From DSBG01 sp049975365 (GTDB lineage Bacteria > Desulfobacterota > Desulfomonilia > UBA1062), in NCBI GenBank assembly GCA_049975365.1, contig JBNGDS010000031.1:1-34998 (forward strand): a DNA stretch of 34,998 nucleotides, given 5' to 3'. Below are positions 1 to 8,657 of this stretch, one piece after another. The position numbers and the translations under genes were made by a program. The notes under the pieces were generated by a model. It searched no databases, was not told where the DNA came from, and saw only the letters and a list, made by a program, of their open reading frames with translations. The number at the start of each line of letters is the position of its first letter. Position 1 is the first letter of the stretch.

Positions 1-96
1 CTTCAGGGGGTGTCTCTGGTTCGTCATCTTCGAACTCATCACAACTGCTTTGATCTTCTTTTTCCCCATCATAAGCACGTGGCTTCCGATGTCCAT
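1..96 (-). CDS. possible 5' end of a divergent gene, partial
   Basis: An open frame on the - strand runs from an ATG at 96 off the left edge with no stop (32 codons). Codon third positions are mostly G or C, as in the real genes here, and it lies divergent to the SDR gene. The in-frame ATG-ATG at 75/72 has a GGAAG upstream and may be the better start (MMGKKKIKAVV...). The visible residues are basic and I do not recognise a family. It could equally be chance, since a + strand frame is also open over 1-144. Confidence 0.25.
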   Translation of the reverse strand, partial: MDIGSHVLMMGKKKIKAVVMSSKMTNQRHPLK

Positions 97-178
97 GGCA
101 GCGGGATGAGACGAATGATGTATTCCCTGAGACAAGAGAGAAAGTGATCGGGAAATACTTCGTTGAGAGGTGGACGCA

Positions 179-958
179 ATGATCAGCAAACCGATTGATC
201 TTCACGGTCGCAACGCAATAGTCACCGGCGCGGCACGGGGTATTGGAGCCGCCACAGCCATTGCACTCGCCCGGGAGGGGGCGAATGTGGTTGTGACGGA
301 TATCATCTCTGGGACTGAGACAGTGGAAAAGATCCAGGACATGGGCCGCCAGGCACTGTTTCTTGAAGCCAACATCGCAAATCTGAAAGACGTGAACCGG
401 ATGGTGGAAAAATCCATCCAGGCCTTTGACCGGATCGATATCCTGGTGAACAATGCCGGAGTAGTCCATCGAGACAGTCTCCTCGAAACGTCTGAAGCCA
501 CGTTTGACAGGGTCATCAATGTCATCCTGAAGGGCACATTCTTCTGTATCCAGGCGATCTACCCCCATATGCGGGATAATGGATACGGAAAGATCGTCAA
601 TGTGAGTTCCATATCGGGGATCATTGGAGGTGCGGTCTCCAAGTCGAGTGATACCCCGGACAAGACAAGCGGGAGATCGGGTCCCATTTATGCTGCGGCA
701 AAGGGCGGCGTGATAGCCCTTACCCGCTGGATCGCGAAGGATATCGCAAAGGACGGCATTTATGTCAATGCCATCGCCCCGGGGGCGTGTGAGACGGATA
801 TGACCGTTGGATACAATTATTCAGTCGATGGACTTCCCATACCCCGCATGGGGCACCCGAACGACATGGCAGAGGCGATCGTGTTCTTTGCTTCAGATGC
901 ATCGAGCTATATCACGGGTCAGGTCCTGAATGTGGATGGAGGGTGGGTGATGGCATGA
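179..958 (+). CDS. SDR-family NAD(P)-dependent oxidoreductase
   Basis: Short-chain dehydrogenase/reductase, 259 residues, probably a cytoplasmic oxidation or reduction of a hydroxy/keto group; with acyl-CoA ligases and thiolases next door, a 3-hydroxyacyl-CoA or related substrate is plausible (inference). Seen: cofactor motif TGAARGIG at residues 16-23, NNAG at 91-94, SS at 143-144 and the catalytic YAAAK at 171-175, then a PG motif and the C-terminal GQVLNVDGG typical of the family. About 14 extra residues lie between the Ser region and Tyr171, more than in most family members. Start: a GTG at 170 is in frame, but GAGAGG at 165-170 is well spaced only for ATG 179. The gene stands alone, about 100 nt before the ligase. 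Substrate not determinable. Confidence 0.93.
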   Translation: MISKPIDLHGRNAIVTGAARGIGAATAIALAREGANVVVTDIISGTETVEKIQDMGRQALFLEANIANLKDVNRMVEKSIQAFDRIDILVNNAGVVHRDSLLETSEATFDRVINVILKGTFFCIQAIYPHMRDNGYGKIVNVSSISGIIGGAVSKSSDTPDKTSGRSGPIYAAAKGGVIALTRWIAKDIAKDGIYVNAIAPGACETDMTVGYNYSVDGLPIPRMGHPNDMAEAIVFFASDASSYITGQVLNVDGGWVMA

Positions 959-1062
959 TCCTAAAGCGGAGCAACCTGTAGGACTGCCCTGATACGACCG
1001 CGAGAGAGATGAATATACAGCGCAATTTTTAAGAAGAAAACCACAGCATTTGGGAGGATATG

Positions 1063-2625
1063 ATGAATGTAGGAAAATTTTTAACCAAATCCGCTCTCAC
1101 GTTTCCTGACAAGTTGGCAATTGTGCATGGGCCGAAGAAGCTGACCTATGCGCAGTTCAACGCTCGTTCCAACAAGTTCGCGAATGCTCTCCATCGCCTT
1201 GGGGTTGTAAAAGGAGATAATGTTGCGGTTCTTACCTATAATTATCCTGAAACACTCGAAACAATCTTTGCGTGTTTCAAGGCTGGCCTGGGATCTGCCC
1301 CGATCAATTTCCGGCTCCATCCCAAGGAGTTCGGGTTCATCATCGACCACTGCGAGGCAAAGGCTGTTGTCATATCCGAAGAGTTCAACGAATCGATCAT
1401 GGAGGTTCGGGACATGTTCCCGAATGTGAAATACGTCATCTCGACACATGGGGCCAGTGGCGAACTGCTTGATTATGAAGAGCTGCTGGCGAAAGAATCG
1501 GATGAGTGGGAAGATGTCGATGTGGAGCCGGATCATCTTGCCTGGCTGTTTTACACGTCGGGAACAACAGGGCAGCCCAAGGGCGCCATGCTGACCCACC
1601 GCAACCTGGTTGCCATGTCCATGAACTTCTATGCAGACATGTGCGCGATCGGCCCGGAGGATGCCGTGCTCCATGCAGCTCCACTTTCCCATGGCAGCGG
1701 ATTGTATGCATTGCCGAATGTGGGAAAGGCGGCCCTGAATGTCATCCTCGAATCCAAGTCATTCGACCCTGAGCTGGTGTTCAAGACCATCGAGGAATAC
1801 AAGATCACGAACATGTTTGCTGCCCCGACCATGGTCAAGATGATGATCGATCATCCGGCCTGCGATACATATGACCACTCGTCCATGAGGTGCCTGAATT
1901 ATGGAGGCGCTCCCATGTATGTGGAGGACATGAAGAAGGCTGTCAAGAAGCTCGGGCCCTGTCTTGTGCAGCTCTTCGGGCAGGGTGAGACCCCGATGAC
2001 AATAACCTACCTCCCGGTCCGTGATCATGTCATAGAGGGATCTGAACAGCAGATGAAGAGGCTTGCCTCTGCAGGCATCCAGCGTACCGACGTGGAAGTG
2101 AAGATCTTCGATGAGGATGACAACGAACTGCCATTGGGGGAACAGGGTGAGATCGTGTGCCGTTCTGATATCGTCATGAAGGGGTACTGGAGGAATCCTG
2201 AGGCAACGGAGAAGACACTGGCCAAGGGGTGGCTGCACACAGGTGATGTAGGTCTCATGGATGAGAACGGGTACCTGTTCATCATGGACCGCTCGAAGGA
2301 CATGATCATCAGCGGTGGAGAGAACATCTATCCCCGGGAGATCGAGGAGGTGCTGATCAAACACCCTGCAGTCAGAGAATGCGCCGTGATCGGAGTTCCG
2401 GATCCCAAATGGGGAGAAGCCATCAAGGCAGTCGTCTCCCTCGAGCCGGGGGCCGCGGCAACAGAAGAAGAACTCATCGCCTTCTGTGCCGACAATATTG
2501 CCAGGTACAAGAGGCCGAAGTCAGTGGATATTATCGATGAATTGCCCAAGAGCAATTACGGCAAGATCCTCAAGAGAGAGCTCAGGGACCGATACTGGAA
2601 AGATAGATTGAGTAAGGTTGTCTAG
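1063..2625 (+). CDS. AMP-forming acyl-CoA ligase, FadD-like
   Basis: ANL-superfamily ligase, 520 residues, that adenylates a carboxylic acid and transfers it to CoA. Seen: P-loop-like A3 motif TSGTTGQPKG near residue 165, the WLHTGDVG region, the hinge segment MDRSKDMIISGGENIYP, and near the C terminus SNYGKILKREL with the adenylation lysine. Length fits medium/long-chain or aromatic acyl-CoA ligases. The GGAGG at 1053-1057 is better spaced for the ATG at 1063 than for the overlapping ATG at 1060. It is the first of three acyl-CoA-handling genes, with a 149-nt gap before the thiolase. The substrate (fatty, cyclic or aromatic acid) cannot be read from sequence. No TM segment or signal peptide. 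Confidence 0.92.
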   Translation: MNVGKFLTKSALTFPDKLAIVHGPKKLTYAQFNARSNKFANALHRLGVVKGDNVAVLTYNYPETLETIFACFKAGLGSAPINFRLHPKEFGFIIDHCEAKAVVISEEFNESIMEVRDMFPNVKYVISTHGASGELLDYEELLAKESDEWEDVDVEPDHLAWLFYTSGTTGQPKGAMLTHRNLVAMSMNFYADMCAIGPEDAVLHAAPLSHGSGLYALPNVGKAALNVILESKSFDPELVFKTIEEYKITNMFAAPTMVKMMIDHPACDTYDHSSMRCLNYGGAPMYVEDMKKAVKKLGPCLVQLFGQGETPMTITYLPVRDHVIEGSEQQMKRLASAGIQRTDVEVKIFDEDDNELPLGEQGEIVCRSDIVMKGYWRNPEATEKTLAKGWLHTGDVGLMDENGYLFIMDRSKDMIISGGENIYPREIEEVLIKHPAVRECAVIGVPDPKWGEAIKAVVSLEPGAAATEEELIAFCADNIARYKRPKSVDIIDELPKSNYGKILKRELRDRYWKDRLSKVV

Positions 2626-2663
2626 AGACAGCACGTATTCTACTGCCAGTCTATAACACATAT

Positions 2664-2732
2664 GGAGAAGGCCAAGTTATTGAATTTCCCCTGATGTTCA
2701 GGCATGAGGAGATATTCCTGCAGGCCTTCTCC
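2664..2732 (+). promoter_or_regulatory. 10-bp inverted repeat with nested hairpins upstream of thiolase
   Basis: GGAGAAGGCC at 2664-2673 is exactly complementary to GGCCTTCTCC at 2723-2732. Inside lie CCTGA-TGT-TCAGG (2690-2702) and a short AGGA/TCCT pair, so the RNA could fold as a three-way junction. It ends 43 nt before the thiolase start and has no U-tract, so it is not an ordinary terminator. Its role is unknown. Confidence 0.4.
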
Positions 2733-2774
2733 GTTGAATGTACATGATCAAAAATTCCATTGGAGGTATCTAGT

Positions 2775-4037
2775 GTGAAGGGGAAGCGACTGAATAGAGA
2801 CGTTGCTGTCATTGGTGCCGGCATGTCGAAATTCGGCATGTTCGCAAACAAAGATTCAAAGGATCTTTTTGCGGAGGCATTCAGGGAAATGGTAGCATCA
2901 ATTGATAAGGGATTTGATCCACATGATATTGAAGCGATGTACCTGGGGAATTTCACGAATGACTTTTTTGTTCACCAGTCTCACTGGGGCCCTATCATTT
3001 CCGATCTTATCGGTGTTGCACCGAAACCCACGACACGTACTGAAGGAGCTTGTGCTTCTAGTGCGCTTGCATTTCGTGAAGGTGTTCTCGCCATTGCTTC
3101 CGGCTTATATGATATTGTCCTTGTCGGAGGCGTTGAGGAAATGTCAAAACGCACTACCGAAGAGGTTGCAGAAGGATTAGCCTTGGGAACGACACCATAT
3201 GAGAGTTATGTGGGATTCACATTTCCCGGTGTCTTTGGAACCATTGCAACGTCATACTTCGCGCAGTATGGAGCAACCCGTGAAGATCTCATGAATATCA
3301 CGATAAAAAGTCATACCAACGCACCGCTCAACCTAAAAGCACAGATCAATGTGTCCATTCTCGATATCATGAAGAGCAAGGCCAAGCGTGCGGAGGAACA
3401 GGGAAACCCAGTTCCGGTCTGGGAGAATGAAAAGGCTTTTCTCAGTGATTCCAGGGCAAATCCTATGGTTGCTTGGCCGATGCATCTGTATGACTGCTGC
3501 CCAATCAGTGATGGAGCAGCGTGCATGATGCTTGTTTCTGGGGAAATTGCACGGAATTTTACAGACAATCCATTGTATGTCATTGGAATTGGACAAGGCA
3601 GCGGCAGAGGACTTCATGCCATGGAAAACCTTACCTCAATGGAAGCAACCAAGAACGCAGCACGTGAAGCCTATGAAATGTCAGGATTGAATCCTCATGA
3701 CATACAATTCTCCGAGGTCCATGACTGTTTTTCCATTGCCGAATTGATCCATATCGAAGACCTGGGCTTTTTCAAGCCGGGTGAAGGATATAAGGCCGTA
3801 GGCGAAGGAGCAACCAAGCTTGACGGACCAGTACCGATCAACACATCAGGCGGATTGAAGTGTAAAGGTCATCCTGTTGGAGCCACGGGCATTGGCCAGC
3901 TGGTTGAGGTATGGAAGCAACTGCGGCAGGAAGCCGGAACTCGGCAAATTCCCAAAGCTGATCTTCGTATCGGAGCGGCTCATAATCTTGGTGGAACAGG
4001 CGGTACCTGCACGTTTACGATCCTCGAGAGGAGGTAA
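2775..4037 (+). CDS. SCP2-type thiolase (thiolase partner of a DUF35 protein)
   Basis: Thiolase of the SCP-x/archaeal acetyl-CoA acetyltransferase type, 420 residues, forming or cleaving a beta-ketoacyl-CoA. Seen: nucleophile Cys93 in GACASSALA, HDCF in place of the NEAF box of classical thiolases, GGLKCKGHPVGATG with the catalytic His, and a C-terminal GGTGGTCTF. Start: a TTG at 2760 is in frame, but GGAGG at 2762-2766 is ideally placed for GTG 2775. The stop codon overlaps the ribosome-binding site of the next gene, a DUF35 protein. In archaea such a pair is known to channel acetoacetyl-CoA to HMG-CoA synthase, but no synthase is seen here. Third codon positions are clearly more A/T-rich than in neighbours, including its own partner, suggesting a separate history. 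Confidence 0.93.
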   Translation: MKGKRLNRDVAVIGAGMSKFGMFANKDSKDLFAEAFREMVASIDKGFDPHDIEAMYLGNFTNDFFVHQSHWGPIISDLIGVAPKPTTRTEGACASSALAFREGVLAIASGLYDIVLVGGVEEMSKRTTEEVAEGLALGTTPYESYVGFTFPGVFGTIATSYFAQYGATREDLMNITIKSHTNAPLNLKAQINVSILDIMKSKAKRAEEQGNPVPVWENEKAFLSDSRANPMVAWPMHLYDCCPISDGAACMMLVSGEIARNFTDNPLYVIGIGQGSGRGLHAMENLTSMEATKNAAREAYEMSGLNPHDIQFSEVHDCFSIAELIHIEDLGFFKPGEGYKAVGEGATKLDGPVPINTSGGLKCKGHPVGATGIGQLVEVWKQLRQEAGTRQIPKADLRIGAAHNLGGTGGTCTFTILERR

Positions 4038-4041
4038 GGTC

Positions 4042-4458
4042 ATGAGTCAGAGAGAATTCAGTGACATCTCGTTCAGGGAGTATCTTTCTGAAGAAAAGCT
4101 CATGGGCTCGAAATGCAGAGACTGTTCTATAATCTATACACCGCCCAGATCAATCTGCACGAAGTGTTACGGTTCCAACATGGAATGGGAGAACATGAAA
4201 GGAACAGGCAGGCTTGTCGCGTTTACCTGTATCAGCATCGGCCCGAAAGCGATGATTGAAGAGGGATATAACCGGCAGAACCCATATTGTGTCGGTGTGG
4301 TCGAACTCGACGAAGGCACCAAGGTCGTTGCCCGCATCGAAGGTGTTGACCCCAAAAAACCTGAGGAGATCCGTGTTGGGATGCCTCTTCGCGTAAAGTT
4401 TCTCCATAAGATCCAGGAAGGAGAGAAGAGGACGATTCTCGCATTTGAAGCTCTGTGA
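4042..4458 (+). CDS. DUF35 Zn-ribbon/OB-fold protein, thiolase partner
   Basis: 138-residue protein of the DUF35 family (rubredoxin-like zinc ribbon followed by an OB fold). Known relatives bind CoA or scaffold SCP2-type thiolases and aldolases. Seen: the zinc ribbon as CRDC and CTKC around residues 30-50, then an OB domain beginning at GTGRLVAFT and containing PYCVGVVELDEGTKVVARIEG. AGGAGG at 4029-4034 lies 7 nt before ATG 4042 and overlaps the thiolase stop, so the two are almost surely co-translated and form a complex. A longer in-frame reading begins inside the thiolase at 3877, but it lacks a ribosome-binding site and overlaps the coding sequence. No catalytic activity of its own is expected. 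Confidence 0.92.
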   Translation: MSQREFSDISFREYLSEEKLMGSKCRDCSIIYTPPRSICTKCYGSNMEWENMKGTGRLVAFTCISIGPKAMIEEGYNRQNPYCVGVVELDEGTKVVARIEGVDPKKPEEIRVGMPLRVKFLHKIQEGEKRTILAFEAL

Positions 4459-4516
4459 GTGGAATACACACAAACATGAAAATTTCTGAAAAGACCTGAG
4501 TAAGGAGAGATCTGAC

Positions 4517-6415
4517 ATGGTGGAGAACAAACGCTACACGAAGGTATTCAACCAATCTATTCAGGACCCTGACGCTTTCTGGGGTGAGGCTGCAGAGGCG
4601 ATCGTATGGGAGCGGAAGTGGGATACGGTCCTCGATACTGACAAGGCGCCTTTCTACAGGTGGTTTCGAGGTGGACGGATGAACACCTGCTACAATACGG
4701 TGGATATCCATGTGAAAGAAGGGAGAGGGGACCAGGTCGCCATCATCCACGACAGCCCTGTGACGAATTCCATCAGGAAGATACCGTACAGTGAATTGCT
4801 GGATACTGTCTCCCGGTTTGCGGATGTTCTCCTGTGCCAGGGTGTATCCAAGGGAGACACGGTCATCATCTACATGCCCATGATCCCTGAGGCGCTGTTT
4901 GCCATGCTGGCCTGTGCACGGATCGGTGCGGTGCATTCGGTCGTGTTCGGGGGGTTTGCGCCCCACGAACTGGCAATCCGGATTGAAGACGCGAAACCAA
5001 GGATCATCGTGACCGCGTCCTGTGGGATAGAGGGCAAGAAGGTGATTCCCTATAAACCCTTTGTGGATAAGGCGATCGAACTCTCCTCGCACAAGCCGGA
5101 GGGCTGCATCATCTTCCAGCGGCCCCAGGCAGCAGCTGATCTCATTAACGGTCGGGACTATGACTGGGCCGAGCTCATGAGGGATGCGAAACCGGTAGAC
5201 TGTGTCATGGTCGAAGCCACGGATCCGCTGTACATCCTGTACACCTCGGGGACAACGGGGAGACCGAAAGGGGTTATGCGGGACAACGGGGGAAATGCTG
5301 TTGCCCTGAAATGGTCCATGCAGTACATCTACAACGTCAAACCCGGCGATGTCTACTGGGCGGCATCGGACGTGGGGTGGGTCGTGGGTCATTCCTATAT
5401 CGTGTATGCGCCGTTGCTCATGGGGTGCACGACGATCGTGTACGAGGGGAAGCCGGTGGGGACCCCTGATCCGGGTGCATTCTGGCGGGTGATCTCACAA
5501 CATGGGGTCAAGGTTTTGTTCACCGCTCCGACAGCGCTGCGAGCGATCAAGAAGGAAGATCCCAATGCTGAGTACAAGAAAAACTATGATATCAGCTGCA
5601 TGAAGTACCTGTTCCTGGCAGGAGAGCGACTCGACCCGGATACCTATCACTGGGCCTCCGATATTCTGAACATCCCGGTGATCGATCACTGGTGGCAGAC
5701 AGAGACCGGCTGGCCCATTGCCGCCAACTGCATGGGGATCGAACCGTTCCCGGTGAAACCAGGCTCACCCACGAAACCGGTGCCGGGGTACAATGTCCAG
5801 ATTGTTGACAATGACGGGAAGGTACTTGGGCCTGGTGCAGACGGCATTGTGGTGATCAAGCTGCCGCTGCCTCCCGGATGCCTGCCCACCCTGTGGAATG
5901 ACGACAAGCGGTTCCTGGAATACGTGAGCGAGATACCGGGATACTACATGACCGGAGATGGGGGATTCATTGACGAGGACGGGTACCTCTTCATCATGGG
6001 GCGGGTGGACGATGTCATCAATGTCGCGGGACACCGGCTGTCCACGGGGGCTATGGAGGAGATCGTGTCGAAGCACAAGGATGTTGCAGAGTGTGCTGTC
6101 CTGGGTGCAAAGGATCAGCTCAAGGGGGAGGTCCCCATTGGGTTTGCCGTCCTGAAGGCAGGAGTGGATCGGGATCCGAAGGAGATCGTCAGTGAACTGG
6201 TGCAGATGGTCCGGAGTGAACTCGGTGCTGTGGCGTGCTTCAAGCAGTGTGCGATTGTCAAGGGCCTTCCCAAGACCCGTTCTGGCAAGATCCTCCGGGG
6301 GACGATGCGGAAGATTGCCAACGGGGAGGAATACCCGGTGCCATCGACCATTGAGGATTCTTCGATACTGCCCATCATAGAAGAGGCGGCACAGGAAATC
6401 GGGTATGGCAAGTAG
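4517..6415 (+). CDS. prpE: propionyl/acetyl-CoA synthetase
   Basis: Large AMP-forming short-chain acyl-CoA synthetase, 632 residues, making propionyl-CoA or acetyl-CoA from acid, ATP and CoA. Seen: the N-terminal ACAS-like domain, TSGTTGRPKGVMRDNGG near residue 243 (the RDNGG continuation is typical of PrpE), WWQTETGWPI, YYMTGDGG, and the C-terminal PKTRSGKILRGTMRKIA carrying the acetylatable catalytic lysine. Length matches PrpE/AcsA. AAGGAGAG lies just before ATG 4517. It sits 58 nt after the DUF35 gene, suggesting one operon for acid activation and thiolysis. PrpE versus AcsA preference is an inference from the motif; a branched C4 acid is also possible. Confidence 0.9.
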   Translation: MVENKRYTKVFNQSIQDPDAFWGEAAEAIVWERKWDTVLDTDKAPFYRWFRGGRMNTCYNTVDIHVKEGRGDQVAIIHDSPVTNSIRKIPYSELLDTVSRFADVLLCQGVSKGDTVIIYMPMIPEALFAMLACARIGAVHSVVFGGFAPHELAIRIEDAKPRIIVTASCGIEGKKVIPYKPFVDKAIELSSHKPEGCIIFQRPQAAADLINGRDYDWAELMRDAKPVDCVMVEATDPLYILYTSGTTGRPKGVMRDNGGNAVALKWSMQYIYNVKPGDVYWAASDVGWVVGHSYIVYAPLLMGCTTIVYEGKPVGTPDPGAFWRVISQHGVKVLFTAPTALRAIKKEDPNAEYKKNYDISCMKYLFLAGERLDPDTYHWASDILNIPVIDHWWQTETGWPIAANCMGIEPFPVKPGSPTKPVPGYNVQIVDNDGKVLGPGADGIVVIKLPLPPGCLPTLWNDDKRFLEYVSEIPGYYMTGDGGFIDEDGYLFIMGRVDDVINVAGHRLSTGAMEEIVSKHKDVAECAVLGAKDQLKGEVPIGFAVLKAGVDRDPKEIVSELVQMVRSELGAVACFKQCAIVKGLPKTRSGKILRGTMRKIANGEEYPVPSTIEDSSILPIIEEAAQEIGYGK

Positions 6416-6434
6416 TCCATATATCATTGAGAAA

Positions 6435-6461
6435 AGGGTGTGATCCTTGTAGGCACGCCCT
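6435..6461 (+). other. hairpin between synthetase and usp genes
   Basis: AGGGTGTG (6435-6442) pairs with CACGCCCT (6454-6461), 8 bp with one G-U, loop 11 nt, 20 nt after the synthetase stop. No T-run follows on the + strand, though an A-run precedes it. It may stabilise the upstream message or attenuate transcription. Weak evidence. Confidence 0.3.
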
Positions 6462-6506
6462 GGATCGGAAGGTGAAACCAAATTTGGTGAGTGAAGGAGA
6501 TACTCC

Positions 6507-7025
6507 ATGATACCAAAAATTCGCAAGGTGTTGTACGCAACTGATTTGTCGAGCAATTCGGTGTATGCATTCCGGTATGCCGTGAACACGGCCCTCATGC
6601 ACAAGGCACGCCTGGTCATCCTTCATATCATTGAGCAGCTGCCTCCGCATGCACGGGCAATCGTCGAGATGAATCTCAGTAAGGAGCAGGAGATCCAAAC
6701 ACTGAAGGATGCGATCCAGGCCAGTATCGACAAGGTTCACACACGATTGAAGAATTTCTGTACCCTTGAGCTGAAGGACAATCCTGAATGTAAAGATATT
6801 GTTTCATCCATCGTGGTGATCGAGGGATATCCGGTGGAAGAGATTCTGAAGAAGGCTGATGAATATGAGTGTGACATCATCATCATCGGCTCCCATGGAA
6901 AAGGGATGCTGAGTCATGCCTTTTTGGGTTCTGTCGCTGAAAAGATCCTCAAGAGATCGCGGAAGCCCGTATACGTCATTCCCCTCCCGAAGGATCTGGT
7001 AGAGAGCGAGATAAACGAAATGTGA
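6507..7025 (+). CDS. universal stress protein, UspA family
   Basis: 172-residue single-domain cytoplasmic Usp. Seen: N-terminal VLYATDLS with the ATP-site aspartate, and the nucleotide motif G-2x-G-9x-G-S at residues 128-142 (GSHGKGMLSHAFLGS), so ATP binding is expected. An insert-like charged helix lies around residues 50-75. GGAGA precedes ATG 6507. It sits between two acyl-CoA genes, 13 nt before the second thiolase, so it is probably co-expressed with them; Usp proteins are often found beside energy-metabolism genes in anaerobes. A regulatory or energy-sensing role for the pathway is inference. Confidence 0.93.
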   Translation: MIPKIRKVLYATDLSSNSVYAFRYAVNTALMHKARLVILHIIEQLPPHARAIVEMNLSKEQEIQTLKDAIQASIDKVHTRLKNFCTLELKDNPECKDIVSSIVVIEGYPVEEILKKADEYECDIIIIGSHGKGMLSHAFLGSVAEKILKRSRKPVYVIPLPKDLVESEINEM

Positions 7026-7038
7026 AAGGAGACACCCC

Positions 7039-8394
7039 ATGGAACGAAAGCCGCAGAAGATCACCAAGAAAAAACATCAGATCTATGCAGACGCAAAGCC
7101 TGCTGGTTTCGGAGAAAGAACCCCGGATTTTTCCACGATGGGAAGAAAGATATCCAATTGTGTGAAAAATTTCCGTGAGGTTGTCATCGTTGAAGCTTGC
7201 AGGACACCGTACGGCAGACTGGGAGGGGCTCTCAGGGGGTATACTGCTGCAGAACTCGGGGCCATGGCCATCCAGGAAGTGTTGAGAAGAACAGGCGGGA
7301 AAGTGAAGCCCGCGGATGTGGATTACTGTATCATGGGGCAGGTGGTTTCTGCCGGGTGCGGGCAGGTTCCCGGACGTCAGGCCACGATCCTCGCAGGGAT
7401 TCCCGAGTATGTCCCTTCAATAACAGTGAACAAGGTGTGCTCATCCGGGGTCAAGACCATCGATCTCGCTGCCCAGATGATCCAGTTGGGAAGGGCCGAG
7501 ATCTGTATTGCCGGGGGGCAGGAAAGTATGAGTAACTGTCCCTACCTTCTTCCCGAGATGAGGTGGGGGGCGAGGATGGCTCAGCCGTCACTTCCTGTCG
7601 TGGATGCAATGGTCTATGATGGTCTGTGGGATGCATTCTATGAGCGACATATGGCCATTCATGGCTCGGAACTCGCGGATGAATTCGGGTTCACCAGGGA
7701 AGACCAGGACAGGTGGGCATACAGATCCCAGATGGCTGCCAAGGCAGCTATGGAGTCCGGGAAGCTCGATGACGAGATCTTTCCCGTAGAATACCGCGCA
7801 AAAGGAAAGACACTGATCACGGACAAGGACGAATTTCCCCGTCCGGACACCACCATGGAGGGTCTTGCAGCGCTTCCTCCTGTCTTCGGTCACACGAGCA
7901 CGGTGACGGGCCAGCCGGGAAGTGTCACTGCGGGCAATGCCCCCGGGGTGAATGATGGAGGGGATGTCTGCCTACTCATGAGCAGGGAAATGGCCGACAA
8001 CCTCGGGTTAAAGCCATTGTTCACGATTCTGGATTATGCCGAGGTGTCACAACCCACGAAAGACATTGCGACGGTTCCCGGACTTTCGATCAAGAAGGTG
8101 CTGGACCAGAACGGCATGACGATCAATGATGTAGACCTGATTGAGATCAATGAAGCCTTTGCCGCAGTTGTGCTTGTGAGCTGTTTGAAAATACTCGGGA
8201 TGAGTGAAGAGGAGATGAACAGCAAAGTGAATGTCAATGGCAGTGCCATAGCATATGGTCACCCGATCGGTGCAACCGGGGCCAGGATCGTCATGACTCT
8301 CGCCTATGAATTGAGACGGAGAGGCGGCGGCATCGGTGTCTGTGGGATCTGTTCAGGAAACGCCCAGGGTGACGCGATGCTCATACGGGTTTGA
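7039..8394 (+). CDS. acetyl-CoA acetyltransferase (classical thiolase) with N-terminal extension
   Basis: Type II thiolase, 451 residues, catalysing acetoacetyl-CoA formation or thiolytic cleavage. Seen: VVIVEACRTPYGRLGG at about residues 48-63, nucleophile Cys134 in NKVCSSGVK, the EINEAFAAV box, YGHPIGATG with the catalytic His, and the C-terminal Cys in CSGNAQG. Relative to usual thiolases (nucleophile near residue 89) there are about 45 extra lysine-rich residues at the N terminus. AAAGGAGA with good spacing supports ATG 7039; a later ATG at 7138 has no ribosome-binding site. It follows usp by 13 nt and is followed by an intrinsic terminator, so it ends the transcription unit. Confidence 0.93.
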   Translation: MERKPQKITKKKHQIYADAKPAGFGERTPDFSTMGRKISNCVKNFREVVIVEACRTPYGRLGGALRGYTAAELGAMAIQEVLRRTGGKVKPADVDYCIMGQVVSAGCGQVPGRQATILAGIPEYVPSITVNKVCSSGVKTIDLAAQMIQLGRAEICIAGGQESMSNCPYLLPEMRWGARMAQPSLPVVDAMVYDGLWDAFYERHMAIHGSELADEFGFTREDQDRWAYRSQMAAKAAMESGKLDDEIFPVEYRAKGKTLITDKDEFPRPDTTMEGLAALPPVFGHTSTVTGQPGSVTAGNAPGVNDGGDVCLLMSREMADNLGLKPLFTILDYAEVSQPTKDIATVPGLSIKKVLDQNGMTINDVDLIEINEAFAAVVLVSCLKILGMSEEEMNSKVNVNGSAIAYGHPIGATGARIVMTLAYELRRRGGGIGVCGICSGNAQGDAMLIRV

Positions 8395-8468
8395 GAAAAT
8401 TCCGGGTTGAAACTGAACGCTCATAGCTCGTGATCCTGTGCTGTTGAATACAGGAAACGAAATGGGAT

Positions 8469-8518
8469 GCCCTTCCTTTTCCCACCCTGCGTTTTTGAAG
8501 AGGGAAGGGCTTTTTTTT
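8469..8518 (+). terminator. Rho-independent terminator
   Basis: GCCCTTCC (8469-8476) pairs perfectly with GGAAGGGC (8503-8510), followed by eight T residues (8511-8518), 75 nt after the thiolase stop. The loop is long (26 nt), but the stem and U-tract are textbook. It closes the acyl-CoA cluster. Confidence 0.9.
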
Positions 8519-8657
8519 AAGAATGAGGTGCGAGTTCGGGATATGCATGCATCATGAAGATGCGAGGCAGATACCATGGATGGGGTTTTTAGTTTTACCC
8601 ATTCTTCTCCCGGGTGATTACGGATTGATTCTGGACAGATGGATAGAGGAGGAACAG

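Noticed and set aside
4232..5392. Long (386-codon) open frame on the - strand across the DUF35 and synthetase genes
   Set aside because: It lies antisense to clearly recognised genes, has no ribosome-binding site or family motif, and is a by-product of G/C-ending codons on the other strand.
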